Source: Neelides folsomi
Taxonomy: Eukaryota > Arthropoda > Collembola > Neelipleona > Neelidae
Direction of reading: 5' to 3'
DNA length: 64,000 bases
NCBI GenBank assembly: GCA_034687125.1
Contig: JAQGBZ010000053.1
Location: forward strand, 1-64,000
Shown here: positions 11,303 to 24,419 of the stretch, in pieces
Layout: every line of letters begins with the position of its first letter
How positions within the stretch are numbered: the stretch's first letter is position 1
Notes under the pieces: model-generated
What the model saw: only the letters and a program-made list of their open reading frames with translations
The model's database searches: none
What the model was told of the DNA's origin: nothing
Position numbers and translations under genes: made by a program

Positions 11303-13180
11303 TCAAGGAAGTTTAAGATTGTCATTCGGATTAATTGTATGAACACCATTTTCACTAGTGGTGGAATTAGCTATATATTGCTCTTGAATTTTCTCCAAAC
11401 TTTGTCCAGTAGTTTCTGGAACACAGAAGAAAACAAATAAAATTCCAACAATCGTCGCTCCTCCGAAAAGCCAAAAGGACACATGAGTTCCCAAAGCGTC
11501 GTTCATATTCCCAAAGAATCTTGTTACTAAAAAGGCAAGTGTCCAATTGAAGGAGATGGCAAGAGCTGATGCTTTCCCAATGATGTTGTTTGGTAAAATT
11601 TCTCCCATCATCATCCAAGGAATTGGACCAAATCTTTCAATTCAAATAGAAATACTTAATTATGTATTTAATTATATACTAACAGTAGTCTTATGCATAA
11701 AATATCAGTATATGGAGTATAGGAATAATTTTAATCCTAATCTTACCCTAAAGAGAAAGCTATGATGAAGATCATGAGACTTAGCAACGGGAGCCATCCA
11801 AGATTGTCTGCCGACTCTTCCTTGTGTTCTTTCAAGTAAAAGAACGTTCCAATGGAGATCAAGCTCAGAGACATCACCAAACCAGAAATCATCAATAAAA
11901 TTCTCCTTCCTATTTTATCAACTAGTGCAGTGGCTGCAATTGTGGCGACCACTTGAACAGCTCCAACAATGATAGCAGCAGTATTGGGTTCAATATCGGA
12001 TCCAGCATCTTTGAAAATATCCACAGTGAAAAAGATGACAGACTCAATGCCAGATAGTTGTTGGAACAACATAAGACCAAGGCTGATTGACACTGGCTTT
12101 AAAGTGGCAGATTTAAACAAGTCTTTAAAAGTTCCTCGATTTGCTTTAGCTTCTTCGAGACTCTCTCTTATCTTTTAAGTAATACAAACAATTATAAATT
12201 GTAACTCGTTCGATTCAATAATGTCATTTATATAATTTAACCTTACAAGAATCAACTCATTGTTGATTTCATCTTCTGAACTCCCATGTCTTAACCATGT
12301 TAAAGCTTTGGTCGCATCTTCGTCTCTTCCTTTGCTTATAAAATATCTTGGCGATTCTGGGACCATGAACATAAGAATAAGACAAATGATAGGAACAATG
12401 GCAGAGACTAGAGCCAATGTGTCCCACGACATGAATTTCCCCAAAATGTATGAAAAGAAAATTCCCATTGTGACGAGGAGTTGAAAAGCGGAGCCCAACA
12501 TTCCTCGGATTTCATCACCGGCAGTTTCACTTATGTAAACAGGAGCAGCAAGACTGAAGGCACCTCCGCAGAATCCTATAAGAGGATTAAATCTTCATTT
12601 GTCAATATTTTGATGATGTGTAATAAATAATAAAGCAATAAATATTAATACCAGTGAGGAATCTTCCACTCAATAACATTGCTAAATTCCCATCTGTTCC
12701 CAATCCAGAGTATTTAATGAGACCCCAGCCAAAAATAAACGGGAGACAAAGCCAAAGCATCGTCCATTTTCTTCCAAATTTAGCGATTGCGAATCCCGTC
12801 GGGGGACCAGATATCAACGAAGCTAACTTTTCATTTATTTCATTATTTCCAATAGAATATTTTTAATCAAAAGTATTGGAAATTATTGGCTAACTGGGAC
12901 AAAGGAAGCGATCCAATTTTCTTCATCCGAACTGAGCTGTCCAAATTGGCCTCTCTCTTGAAGGTCAGGGAGAGCTGGAGATGTCCATGCAACAACAGAA
13001 CCCATTCCAAAGGCACCAATATTGGCTTGTTATATACCAGATATTTTATTAAATTTTTTAATTCATTTATAAGTCTATGGATGTGTATTGGTGTAATTAT
13101 TATATGATAATAGGTTTATATTATTTACCTACAAGAGCAGCGAATATTTGATTCCATTTTGATTTTTTCAACTTTATCAT
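11303..13180 (-). CDS. MFS sugar transporter, Tret1/GLUT-like
   Basis: Facilitated hexose or trehalose transporter of the SLC2 family, 480 residues with the expected twelve membrane helices. Exons in coding order: 13129-13180, 12895-13025, 12652-12826, 12247-12575, 11747-12171, 11303-11633 (1443 nt, phases close). Seen: GPPTG followed by KFGRKW after helix 2, SGRFLTG.CGGAFSLAAPVYISE in helices 4-5, PESPRYF in the central loop, FQQLSG in helix 7, DKIGRR in the second half, and PETTG.SLEKI after helix 12. These are the sugar-porter signatures typical of insect Tret1-like proteins. The substrate cannot be read from sequence. The acceptor before 12826 and the last acceptor (before 11633) have weak pyrimidine tracts, but reading frame and homology fix them. 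Confidence 0.94.
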
Positions 13181-14047
13181 TTTAGATTGATAATAAAATG
13201 GATTTAATTAAAGTTAGAGTGAAAGTTAAAATGGAGTAAGTTTTTTAGATTCTTCTGCATTTGAACCGTTAGGTTTAAGCACTTGAATATTACACGATTC
13301 AGATGATTCAAGATTTAAAGTAATGTAATGTCTTTAAAAGAATTAAAAGATTGAATCCGAATATAGCAATTAAAAAGTAATGGATGAAACTTAAAATAAC
13401 ATGCAGTTCATTTAAATTAACAATTGAGCTTATCCTATCAATGGTATCTTGATCGGTATATTACGTTGAAGGTTAGCACTTGAGGATTTTCATTATTAAA
13501 AGTTATAATGTTTCAGTGGCTTAACATTTAACTAACTGACATTATATGGTAGTATGATCTAACAAAATGTTGTTTCCAGTACTGTCATTTTAATGAAATA
13601 CATTACATACTCTAAATTTTGCAAGAAGTGAAAGAGTCTAGTTTAAATATAAAAGATGAGACGATCAAAATGATTATGATTTAAGAAAATAATTAGGTAC
13701 ACGAGTGCATGTTTATTACTTAATGACCCAGGCTCCGTATAGTTGGAAAAATGATCAACTATAACTATTTAGTTAAAAAAATTTCTAACTATAACTAAAC
13801 TATAACTATAATTTATAGTTAACTATAGTTAATTCTATATCAATACATGTAAATAGTTAAAGTAATTAACTACAAATAACTACAATTTTTTCAAACTCTT
13901 CAACTATAACTATAGTTTGTAGTTAACTATAGTTTATAGATAACTATACGAAGCCTGGTTAATGACTAACGTAATTAAACATTAAACACATGCAGTTCAA
14001 AATGTAAATTGAATAAACAAGTTAATTAACAAGAAATACAACGTGAA
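13181..14047. other. Intergenic region with a hAT MITE
   Basis: AT-rich spacer upstream of the sugar transporter and downstream of the ACAD gene. The only recognisable content is the small transposable element at 13728-13958. Confidence 0.6.
13720..13966. mobile_element. Non-autonomous hAT-type MITE with 8-bp TSD
   Basis: The element spans 13728-13958 (231 bp) and is flanked on both sides by the perfect direct repeat TTAATGAC (13720-13727 and 13959-13966). Its ends are inverted copies of CCAGGCTCCGTATAGTT with one mismatch (T for C at the eighth base). The interior is dominated by repeats of AACTATAACTATAG and its complement, giving many nested palindromes. An 8-bp duplication with CAGG-type ends is the hAT superfamily pattern. 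There is no coding capacity. Confidence 0.92.
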
Positions 14048-16406
14048 TTATTCTCCTTGATATGAATCAAACACGAGTTCTTTGGAATCTTCAGAATATT
14101 GCGTAAAGGAGAGTCTTTGAAGCTTTTCTTGAAAGCTGCTCATTTTTTCAACAAATCTGTTTGCGCAAGTAATGTCGCTTTTTGCAGCTCCTTTATAAGC
14201 TGCATGTTCCAGTAACAATGTTCCTATTTAATCATTAAAAATCCATATTTATTCCTTATAATAACAGAGTATACATACTCTGTTACATACTATTTATGTA
14301 TGATCAAATACTGTTATAAGTATATTTTATTAAAATTCTTAACTCACCAATTGTGACTTCAGCAATTGAAAATGCGAATTCTCTCGCTGATATTTCTCTC
14401 ACTTCGGTGACTCCTGAAGCGATTTCATTCATGTGGATTTTCACCTTTTCGGCAGCTTGAGCGAGATGCGAATGAGAAGCAGTTGCGGCAAGTCTTCTCT
14501 TTAGATTTTCATTGAGTGCAACGAGAGCTTCACCTTTGGACTTTCCTAGTGCTCGAAGGACGTCTAAACTTAAAATGTTGGTTGTTCCTTCCCAAATTGG
14601 AGTCACTTGAGCGTCTCTCATTATCTTTGGAAGTTGGGTGTCTAACAATTTTTTAAAAATTAAATCATATTTTGGCAATAGCATTACTATCCTAATCCTA
14701 ATTAGTAGATCGTAAATCTTTACTTACCTTCAATATAACCCTGTCCACCGAAGGCTTCAAGTCCTTCAGAAATTAGAGGGACACATTTCTTTCCAGTGTA
14801 AAGTTTGACAATTGGTGTGAGAATTCGAAGAAGGTATTCCTCTTCTCCTGTAGCACCCCGACCTCCTGTACATTCAGTATATCCCAAAAGCCTCGCAACT
14901 ACAAAAATTAATTTCAATTAGAAAATAATTTAATTTCTGACATTTTCAAGTTACCTTCAAAGAAAAGTGCAGCTGAACCACGTGTCTCAACTTCCATTTC
15001 ACTCAATGTTTGAACATGAAGTGGATAATTTTCGATTGTCGTTCCAAAACAAACTCGTCTCTTGCTGTAATCTCGGGCTAGGCTCAAAATTCTTCTCATT
15101 GCAGCCACACTGGCGGAAGCGTTGTGAATTCGAGTAATCGTAAGCATATTAGTAATTGCTGGGATGCCTAATATAAAATTAAAAGTACTATAAATATAAG
15201 ATAAATCAAAATTTTAATCTATATGGTATTTGATAAAGCTTTAAGGAAAGGAATACCTCTTCCAGAATCTGAAGCAAGGTGAGCAATGGAACCATCTAAA
15301 AGAAGTTCCCCAGTAGGGAGCTGCCTCGTTCCTAATTTATTCTTCAACCTCATGACTTGAATGTTGTTCAAAGTATTGTCCTCTTTTCTGGTTTTCATAA
15401 AAAACATTGAGAGACCGCGTGAGCCATCGATGGTTTCTCCATTTGGCCCAGCGATGCGAGCGAGAGTAAAAGTCATGTCAGAATCCGTCGCAGAGGAAAA
15501 CCATTTGTAGCCATGAAGTCCATAAGTTCCATCTCCAAGTGGAACAGCTGTAGTTTCAGTGCCACTCCCAACATCCGACCCTCCACGCCTTTCAGTCATC
15601 CATTGCCCAGATGTCCAAAAGTGGGCAGGGTTTCGCGTAGTAAGATGTTTGTATGCATTGTCGAAATCCCCCTTTCTCCCCAAAGATTCAATTGTTTTTG
15701 CAGCACCATCCTAAACAAAAATTGATAAAAGCTAATTACTAAAAAAATCAATTAAAATGGCAAATCATTACATGTCTATTAAGGAACACTTACTGTCATT
15801 GCCAAAGGGCATGCATAAAGTCCAGAAGAACAATTATACAAATAATGTTTTGCCATTTGAGCAAGTCTGGTAAATTCTCCAAACTTTCTTTCATAGCCCA
15901 TTGCAACAATGCCTTCTTCGGCTGCAATTCCTTTCATCTTTTTCCAAGCATCGCAGGTCACTGACAATAAAACAAAATGTATAATTCAAACTCCTAAACT
16001 CCCTTGTTTGCATACAGTGCTTAGCAGGATGGATAAAATAATTGGGCTTACCAACTTCGTCGATTCTCTTTCCCCATGGATCAAAATGATTCAAGTAAGG
16101 TGGATTGAGTTCACATTGAGTTGACAAAGGTTCCAATTCATTTTTAACTCTCTCGCCGAATCTCGTTAAGTCTTTTGAGCACTCACGTTCCATCTGATGA
16201 AAATAGTTATAAAATTCATGATTATAACTTAACATTAATAACTGTATAGGTAAGTATCACTTTAAATTAAATACCTCTGGTGGAAGAACCCTAGCAAGAA
16301 GCCGTCGTAGAAATCCATCACCAAGAAATGGATTTTCTAACTTTGGCTGAACTTGGAAGAATGATCCAATTTCTGGATGGCGAAATAATGTCTTTGCAGC
16401 TGACAT
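14048..16406 (-). CDS. AidB/ACDH-11-like acyl-CoA dehydrogenase
   Basis: Flavoprotein of the acyl-CoA dehydrogenase superfamily, 582 residues. Exons in coding order: 16275-16406, 16052-16193, 15794-15960, 15257-15710, 14955-15167, 14728-14898, 14348-14641, 14048-14223 (1749 nt, phases close). Seen: the FAD/substrate signature [11 protein letters not shown] (184-194), a long extension before it, GFQG-type FGGQGYIE, and the second signature with [18 protein letters not shown], whose Glu444 corresponds to the catalytic base of ACADs. Length (usual ACADs about 400), the N-terminal extension and the helical C-terminal extension place it with bacterial AidB and nematode ACDH-11 rather than mitochondrial MCAD/SCAD. 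No clear mitochondrial presequence. A leader exon ends at a donor near 16481 and carries an in-frame stop, supporting the ATG at 16406. Confidence 0.94.
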
Positions 16407-17550
16407 CTGAAAAATATTTTACAAAATGAATTAAATTCTTCAAAACATAAATATACAAATAGAACGAATTGAAATTACCTTTTACAAATGCCGATAAAAG
16501 TTGTCAACTTTCTAATAATTTCAACAGTAAATAGTGACTTATTGGTTAAAAATGGAAGTTTTCAAAAAAGATCAATACAATTTCATTTTAGATACATTGC
16601 TTGTTTACTACTTTTATTACTCCATAAAACACTCGACAATTTGGTTCAAAGTCCTGACAAGTTATCAATACGTAGAGGAGGCTAAAACATTCGTATAAAT
16701 AAACTTTCAACTTTGTAATTTGTTATGCTTTAGATTGCCCATATTTGAGTATATTTAAGTTTAATTGTGTATATAACTGTTTTTATGTGTATATTTCAGT
16801 ATATCATGTGTTATTATTCTTATTATAAATAAAATTACGATGTTATAATGGAAGTTGAACTCTATTGCTCTCATAATTACTCACTACTATTCAATAACAT
16901 TGATTCTAATTCATAATGTATTAACAAACAAAATTAATAAATCAATGAGCTCTAATCGAAGCTACATTAGGAATTGTAAGAAAATTTCAATTATCATTTA
17001 TCACATTATGATAAGAGATAAGGGTATGAGACGTAGATAAAATAGGTGAACGAAACGGAAATTATAATAGACAAACTAAAGTTGATTAACCACTCCAGTT
17101 TGACCTTTTAAGCCCAACGGCTCAAAACAGTTACAAAATAATTGACCTTGGAAGATCCAGTGGAAGATTTAATTGCAATTTGGAATTGACAAGTGTGGAA
17201 GAAAGTGAAAATCGAGAAAGTGAGCATTTCACCCCAAAGGGTTCCACCTTCTAGGCTCATTGTCCTTGTTCGAAGGGGGAAATAAGGAAATGAGATAGGG
17301 AAAGGTAGGAAGGTTCAAAGTTAAACTTTCCTCATTAAAATGGCGACGACCGGTGGTGTCATGTCCAAGGTAATTAACCTCTTGAGTTAAAGTAGCAATT
17401 AAGAAATTGAATGCTCGCTCTCTCCTCCTTTCCTTCAACCTTCATCCTTGGGACTCATCCTCTTGCTCTCCTCTGCTTTCGCAATCACTGGAAGGAAGCC
17501 TCCGCTTGGGAGCTTTCAATTTCATAATAAATATTCATATAATATTCGCA
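16407..17550. other. Divergent promoter region of ACAD and CUL5
   Basis: About 1.1 kb between two start codons that point away from each other. It contains the probable non-coding first exon of the ACAD gene (ending at a donor near 16481) and the CUL5 leader. The 17210-17540 part is richer in GC and pyrimidine tracts, as expected for a promoter or 5' UTR. No other gene seen. Confidence 0.5.
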
Positions 17551-20500
17551 ATGTCAAAGTTTAAAAGTATCTCACTCCGTCGTCCTTCTTCTTTATATAA
17601 GGAGAAGTCTTCTGCTATCGTTTTTGAGGAACAATGGCCCAAGTTGCAGCCGTCGATCGTCAAGCTCCTTCGACAAGAATCAGTCAATCGTTCCGAGTGG
17701 CAAGATTTGTTCTACTCCGTTCATCAAGTTTGTCTTTGGGACGAGAAGGCAGCTGGGAAGATTTACAAAGCCCTTCAGGATAATATTGCCGAGTTCATAG
17801 GGCAAGCTACGAAAGTAAGATCTTTTTTAATTCCTCAAGGTTGGAGTTAAGCTTTAATTGAGTTTTGTAATTTAATGCCTACCTAATTATGAATTCAGAG
17901 AGTGATGGAACACGAAGAGGACCAAGCACTTCTCAAAGCTTATATTGGAGAGTGGAGGAAGTTTTTTGAACAATGCAGTTACCTCCCTAAACCATTCAGT
18001 CAAGTCGAAAATACACTTAACAATCACAGTACTACCGTGCCAAAAAAGCATAGAAATGACGACAGTGACGTTAAAAAGGTTCATAAATGAAAATAAATCT
18101 TTGCATTTTAATAATCTCCTTGATGTTAACTAAACTAACCTTCAATTTTTTTGCTTTCATTTAAAGCTGATGCTCGACAGTTGGAATAATCAAATATTCC
18201 TCATTATTAAACAGCGACTTCAAATATCAGCTATGAAATTAGTTCGTTCTGAACGGCAAGGAGAGGCTTTTGATTCTCAATTAGTAATTGGTGTAAGGGA
18301 ATCTTATGGTAAGATTTTTCGCATTTGAAAATTGATACATTTGAATGAATTATTAAAGTAAATCATATTATTTAAATATTGCTTTCTTAATTTCAGTAAA
18401 TCTAAGTTCCGATCCAGAAGATAAATTAAAAATTTATCGGGAAAACTTTGAGAAATCTTACATCGAAGCTACTGAATCGTTTTATATGTTGAAGGCAATG
18501 GAATACCTTCAGGAGAATGGCGTCCAAAATTACATGAAGTTCGCCTTTGCCAAATTGAGAGAAGAGGAAATTAGAGCTAAAAAATATTTAGAACCAACTT
18601 CTGGTTCAATACAAGCAGTAAGTTTGTATTTAATCGTATTTTTAGAAAATTATGGTTCTATACTTTATTTGTAATAATTGATTAATTCTATCTTTTATAA
18701 AAAAAATTCATTCAGAATCAACGGATTTTTAATTCATTTTCATATTTCTTTACAGCTTATGGACTGCTGTGTGAATGTTCTAGTTACTGCCTTTAAAGAT
18801 TCAATTCTTACTGAATGCCCTGGAATGATAAAATTTAACGAGACAGACAGTATGATCAATTAATTATAAAAATTATAATTTAACATTTTTGGCCAATTTT
18901 AATATAAATAAATATTTTACAGAACTGCAATTAATGTACAAATTAATGGAAAGAGTACCTGATGGCATAAACTCAATGCTTAAAGACTTAGAAGAACACA
19001 TTATTTGTGCAGGTTTAGATGATATGAAGCAAGTTGCGGAAATCATTACACAAGTAAGCCATCATTACAACTTGCTATTAATGTGATATTTTCACCAATT
19101 TAATTTTTTTATGTAGATTAATATTAGATTTATAATTAATGATAATCTTGTAATAAAGGATTCAGAGAAATATGTAGAGCGACTTTTGGAGCTCTTCAAT
19201 AGGTTCAGTACATTAGTATCGGAGGCCTTTCTCGATGATCCTCGATTCCTCACAGCGAGAGATAAGGCCTACAAATGGGTTGTAAATGACACTTCTGTCT
19301 TTCGACTAGAATTGCCTGTTAGCAAACAAGTGAGATTTGTTATCCCGCGTATCCCATTGACAGTGTTCGCTAATTCATATTTTCATTCAAGGGGCCTACA
19401 ATCAAAACTATACCAGAATCCCGATGTCCCGAGCTTCTAGCAAATTATTGCGACCTTCTTTTGAGAAAAACTCCATTGAGCAAACGACTTACCTCAGATC
19501 AAATAGAAGCTCGGCTTAAAGATGTGGTATGAAATTAAATTTTTTCAATAATACCAAACTATCATAATTAGTAAATTATTATTATTATTCATTACATTTA
19601 TAAAATAATTATAAAATTATTCATCCGCGATGTATTTGTCATGTTACAGCTGCTAGTCTTGAAATATGTGCAAAACAAGGATGTGTTTATGCGTTACCAC
19701 AAGGCTCATTTAACAAGGCGGCTTATTCTTGATGCGTCAGCCGATTCTGAAAAAGAAGAAAATATGGTCGAGTGGTTAAGAGAAGTGGGAATGCCAGCCG
19801 ATTACGTCAATAAACTTGCGAGAATGTTTCAAGATATCAAAGTCTCAGAAGATCTCAACCAACAATTTAAAGGAAAATACAGAGCTTCCAAAGGGCCAGT
19901 TGCAGGTTTAACTTAATTACAATAACTTTAAATTATCAAATGTAATTCATTTTGCTATATTTTAAATTCGACTTTTGCCTCATGACTTTCTAGATTCCAT
20001 TAATATCAAAATTCTCAATGCTGGAGCTTGGGCCAGAGGTTGTGAAAGAGTCACCGTGTCTTTGCCCCTTGAGCTCGAAGATTACATCCCTGAAGTGGAA
20101 GAGTTTTATAGACGGAAGCATAATGGAAGAAAGCTTCAATGGTATCATCATATGGCCAACGGAACGATCACATTTGTCAATTCCGTTGGTAAATTCGATC
20201 TTGATGTCACTACTTTCCAAATGGCAGTTCTCTTTGCTTGGAACCAAAGACCTAAGGACAAGATCTCTTATGAGAATCTTCGACTTGCTTCTGAGCTTCC
20301 TGACGCAGAGCTCAGAAAAACTCTCTGGGTATTTTTTTAAATTATTATAAAGATTTAAATTACTGCATCAAAGACAATTTTTTAATCGTAATCGTATGTT
20401 ATGTAAATCTAATTCTAAAATAACTTTTGCAGTCACTCGTGGCTTTTCCTAAAGTAAAGAGGCAGCTCCTGCTATTTTCTCCCGAGACTCAAAACCCAAA

Positions 20501-20949
20501 AGATTTTACAGAAAACAGCGTTTTCTGGGTGAACCAGGAATTTACAGTTGTGTAAGTGTTCATTTCGTTTAAATTCAACCAGATTAAAATGTTCAATGAT
20601 TGACGTGGGTTTTTTTTAATAAATTGATAGGAAAAATGGTAAAGCTCAGAAGAGGGGTAAGGTTAGTTTAATTGGGCGATTGCAGCTGTCAACCGAGAGA
20701 TCTCGTGATGAAGACAACGAAGGGATCGTCCAACTGAGAATACTCAGAGTTCAAGAAGCCATTATCAAAATCCTGAAGATGAGGAAGCGGATCTCCAATG
20801 CGCAACTTCAAGTGGAACTTGTTGATATTTTAAAGAATATGTTTCTCCCCTCTAAGAAGATGATTAAAGAACAGATCGAATGGCTCATTGAGAACAAATA
20901 TATGAAGAGGGATGAAACAGATATCAATAATTTTATTTACATGGCTTAA
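17551..20949 (+). CDS. CUL5: Cullin-5
   Basis: Scaffold of CRL5 ubiquitin ligases; binds SOCS-box/Elongin BC receptors at its N-terminus and the RBX2 RING protein at its C-terminus. Twelve exons: 17551-17814, 17899-18078, 18167-18308, 18397-18617, 18756-18849, 18923-19053, 19159-19329, 19392-19526, 19650-19905, 19994-20328, 20433-20551, 20631-20949 (2367 nt, 788 residues; human 780). Diagnostic blocks match CUL5 almost word for word: VKLLRQESV, LLKAYIGEWRKFF, ENGVQNYMK, RFLTARDKAYK, YVQNKDVFMRYHKAHLTRR, VNIKILNAGAW-like, and the C-terminal FIYMA. The neddylation lysine is Lys732 (human Lys724) in the context KILKMRK. The N-terminus is short and variable; ATG 17551 is the first in frame. Divergent from ACAD and followed by RHEB on the same strand. 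Confidence 0.98.
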
Positions 20950-22573
20950 CCTCACTTGTTATTTCTTTACTTTATAAAGACGAATGCAAAATGTGATTCT
21001 ATTTATTATAGGTTTATACATTACCTACAACTATTTTTTCAATATTTTACTAATGTTGATATTACTATCCATTAGTCTTTTAAAAGTTTTATTTAAAAGG
21101 TCAGATGAGGAATCTTCAATCCTGCCTATACTTATATTGGGACTTGGGACCTCTTAAAATTTGAAGCGTCTTTGAGATTTATAAGTTTATAAGAAAGCAA
21201 CATTGATTTAAAATTAATATCCTTCGATTTAATAGTATTACGCGCAATAACTACTCTCATATTTTACGGGATTTTCATTCGTGATTTTTATTTAAATATC
21301 TTAATTTTATACTTAAACGTTATAAATATAAATTATAATAAACTCTATATAAAGTATAAATAATGATAATAATACCGCTACCCATTACTTCCAGTAATTC
21401 GGGAAAGCAATAATTTTAATATAAATACATAATATTTTTAAAATACACAACAAATACTTAAATTAAATAATTATTTAATCACATTTATTGTAAAACTACT
21501 TTGTAAGATAGTCTTGAATAAGACATCAATTGTATAATTTTTCTTCTCACACAATCATTCTCCACTGTGTAATTGTTAAGAAAAATTATCAAATTACTTT
21601 TATTGCAAAAAAATACCTATTGCCACTTTTGTCAAGTTTCATTATTATATTGTGATTTATAAAAAAATCCTTTTAACAGATTATATTATTCATAACGGTA
21701 TATCACAACAATTATCATTAGTTTTAATCATTCAGATCACATGGATGATCCAGTAATACTTACTTCGTATTATTATGATTGTGACAATTGAAAATAATAT
21801 AAATAATTAAAGGTAAATATTTACATTTCAAACTGTCGATATGAAAAATAAAGTATATTGAAAGAACATTCATGAACATAATCTTTGTCTTGATTATCAT
21901 CTAATCAAATTTCCATTATTCTCCGTTTTCATTAATTACATATTTAACCAACCATACAATAAAAAATTAATTTGCGAAATGTATGAATGCCCTTCAATTA
22001 AGTATGAAGTTAGCAATGAGCATATATGCGAAAGTCAAAGTGCGTCTTTGGAATCTCTAGAGATGGATGAAGCTAAATGGGAATATGTTATGCAATGATC
22101 GTAAGGTCGTAAGAGTCTAAAAAAGAACAAATGAATGGGAATGTTCAACACGTGATTGATGAATGAATGAATGTTGCTTGCGGGTTGTCTTTTACGAGGT
22201 GTGGCGCCGTTGGTCGAATCGCCATTCCATTCCACTCATCTTTTTTAATATTTTTCTCTCGCTTTTCATTCCGCCCATCTTTCCCATCTTTCTTTCTCAC
22301 CTGGACTCAAGGACTTAAGGTATTTAAATCATTGCACTTCATTTAACATTCTTTCTTTGACAATTTCGGGGCATGGGGAGAGATCATTGTTTGATCAATG
22401 CCCTTGTCTCCCAATATTCACGTGCGGGGTTGGGAGCAACTTTTACTTTCATTATCATTAGAATGATTTTACTACGACGTTAAGCTTAACCGTTGGACCT
22501 AACGAGATTTTTTAACCCAATTCTTTGTTTAAGTTCTTGAAACACGGAGTAAGAAGAATAATTGCAGGGCGGG
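20950..22573. other. CUL5-RHEB intergenic region
   Basis: The first part is AT-rich 3' UTR and spacer. From about 22030 the sequence becomes less AT-rich and pyrimidine-rich, and probably contains the RHEB promoter and leader. An acceptor AG at 22565-22566 lies just upstream of the RHEB ATG, so the leader is spliced. No coding exon found. Confidence 0.5.
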
Positions 22574-23486
22574 ATGCCGCCTAAAGCTAGAAGGATCGCA
22601 GTCCTGGGATTTCGATCCGTTGGAAAAAGCTCCCTCACAATTCAATTCGTAGAAAATCAATTTGTTGACACTTATGAGCCAACTATTGAGAATACCTTCA
22701 CAAAAAATGTTAAAATTCGTGGACAAGAATATCAGGTAAATTTTAATTGTCTTATTTGCAATCCTCAATGCCAATCTCATTTTCTTTGTAATGTGCTGTG
22801 AAAGTTTATGCAAAAGAGCAAATTCGAATCATGAAAACATTACTATACTCTATTCCATTTGAGAAGATTATTGAGAATTGAATCATGTTACTTGACAAGT
22901 CATTAGAAATTCAAATAAACCGATATTATTTCCTGTAGAAATTATTTGCGGATGACATGACATTTGATTGCCCTGTCAAGTAACATGATTCAATTCTCAA
23001 TAATCTTCTCAAATGGAATAGAGTATAATTAGCATTTAACATTAATGATATTTTGCATTTATTACAAAATTAATTTATGAATTGAAGGTGACACTTGTGG
23101 ACACTGCTGGTCAGGATGAGTATTCAATATTCCCTACTCAATACTCAATGGATATCCACGGCTACGTTCTCGTGTACTCCATCGTGGATCCGAGGAGTCT
23201 CGAGGTCGTTCAGATAATTTACGACAAGCTTCTGGACATGACAGGGAAAGTGAACGTTCCGATGGTCCTTGTTGGTAACAAGAAGGATCTCCACGCTGAA
23301 CGCAAGATTCCAGTCGAACAGGGAAAGAAGTTGGCTGAGTCTTGGAAGGCCGTGTTTCTTGAGGCATCAGCCAAGAACAACGACAGTGTTGCTGACATTT
23401 TCTCCGCCATTCTGGCTCAGATCGAAAAGGCCGACGGAACCTCCCCAAGTCAGAGCGGAGACAAGAGCGGATGTTTGGTCGTGTAA
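22574..23486 (+). CDS. RHEB: Rheb small GTPase
   Basis: Ras-family GTPase that activates TORC1 on the lysosome and is switched off by the TSC1/2 complex. Two exons, 22574-22735 and 23088-23486 (561 nt, 186 residues; human 184). Seen: P-loop GFRSVGKSS (12-20) with the Rheb-specific arginine where Ras has glycine, effector region YEPTIENTF, G3 DTAGQDEYS, GNKKDL, EASAK, and a C-terminal CLVV prenylation box (Cys183). The ATG at 22574 lies eight bases after a splice acceptor and gives the conserved start. The intron carries a hairpin MITE. AATAAA at 23658. Confidence 0.97.
22844..23027. mobile_element. Hairpin MITE in the RHEB intron (TA-flanked)
   Basis: Two 54-bp arms, 22844-22897 and 22974-23027, are perfect reverse complements around a 76-bp spacer. 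The outer ends read TATACTC and GAGTATA, compatible with a TA target duplication and therefore a Tc1/mariner-type foldback element of about 180 bp. It sits wholly inside the single RHEB intron. No coding content. A structured intronic RNA is an alternative reading. Confidence 0.75.
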
Positions 23487-24419
23487 CGGAACCCAGCTAT
23501 GTTAAAAACCCTTTATTTTCAACCTTGTACAACTACGAATTATAAGTTTTTCGCATAACATTCTATTCATCGTCCGAATACTTACAAATTATTTAGAGAA
23601 TACAAGAACAACTTGACTATATAAACTAAAAATATTATGTAAAAGGTACCTTCTTAGAATAAAGATTTTCTTTATTAACTCAGACACATCTTGGAGATTA
23701 TTCATTCATACATATTTTACATTTTATAATAAAATACCTAATTAATAAGTATTTGAGCAAATATTTGTATTATTTATTTTCATTCTACATGTTTAATACA
23801 ATTATCTTTACATACTATTTGTACGAATAACTAATATCTATACCTAATACTTGTGTATGCTATACTATTTTTAATTGACAACAATGTTAAATGCAAGGGT
23901 ATTATCCCATAAAATTATTTTACCAAGATAATTCTACAGTTTAGCTTAATCAACTTGAATCAAACTTCCAGCATCAAGAAATATTCTAGTATTTAACGAT
24001 ATGCTACTTCATACATAATGGATTTAATTATTCACTAATGAGGTCTAAATTGTTCTACATACACCAATGTTCCGATGAAATGAAAGATGAAATAGTCCGC
24101 GTATGTTAAAGATTGATTAGTTTGATAAAAATCATTATTTAGGGAAAGACTGGGAGAAAGACTTGTGTTTAGCACTTGCAATTGCAGTGGAGATGCAGGT
24201 AGATTTGTTTTGTGTGTTTAAGTATAGGGATGACAGAAGAAGGGAAAGAGCGGCATTTGTCTCATATGAAACTCATAGCAGGTGCGTCAGGGGTGTGGTG
24301 TGTTGAATTTGGATGTGAGAACTCTGACAGACAAGCCTATTTTATTTTAATAATTATAATGTTAGCGTAACGCAGGTCTCTCATTTTTAACTATAATTAA
24401 GCTCAAAGTTCAGCTGTTG
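23487..24419. other. RHEB 3' UTR and spacer
   Basis: Contains the RHEB 3' UTR (AATAAA at 23658-23663), then AT-rich spacer and the leader/promoter of the next gene. Nothing else is recognised. Confidence 0.5.
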
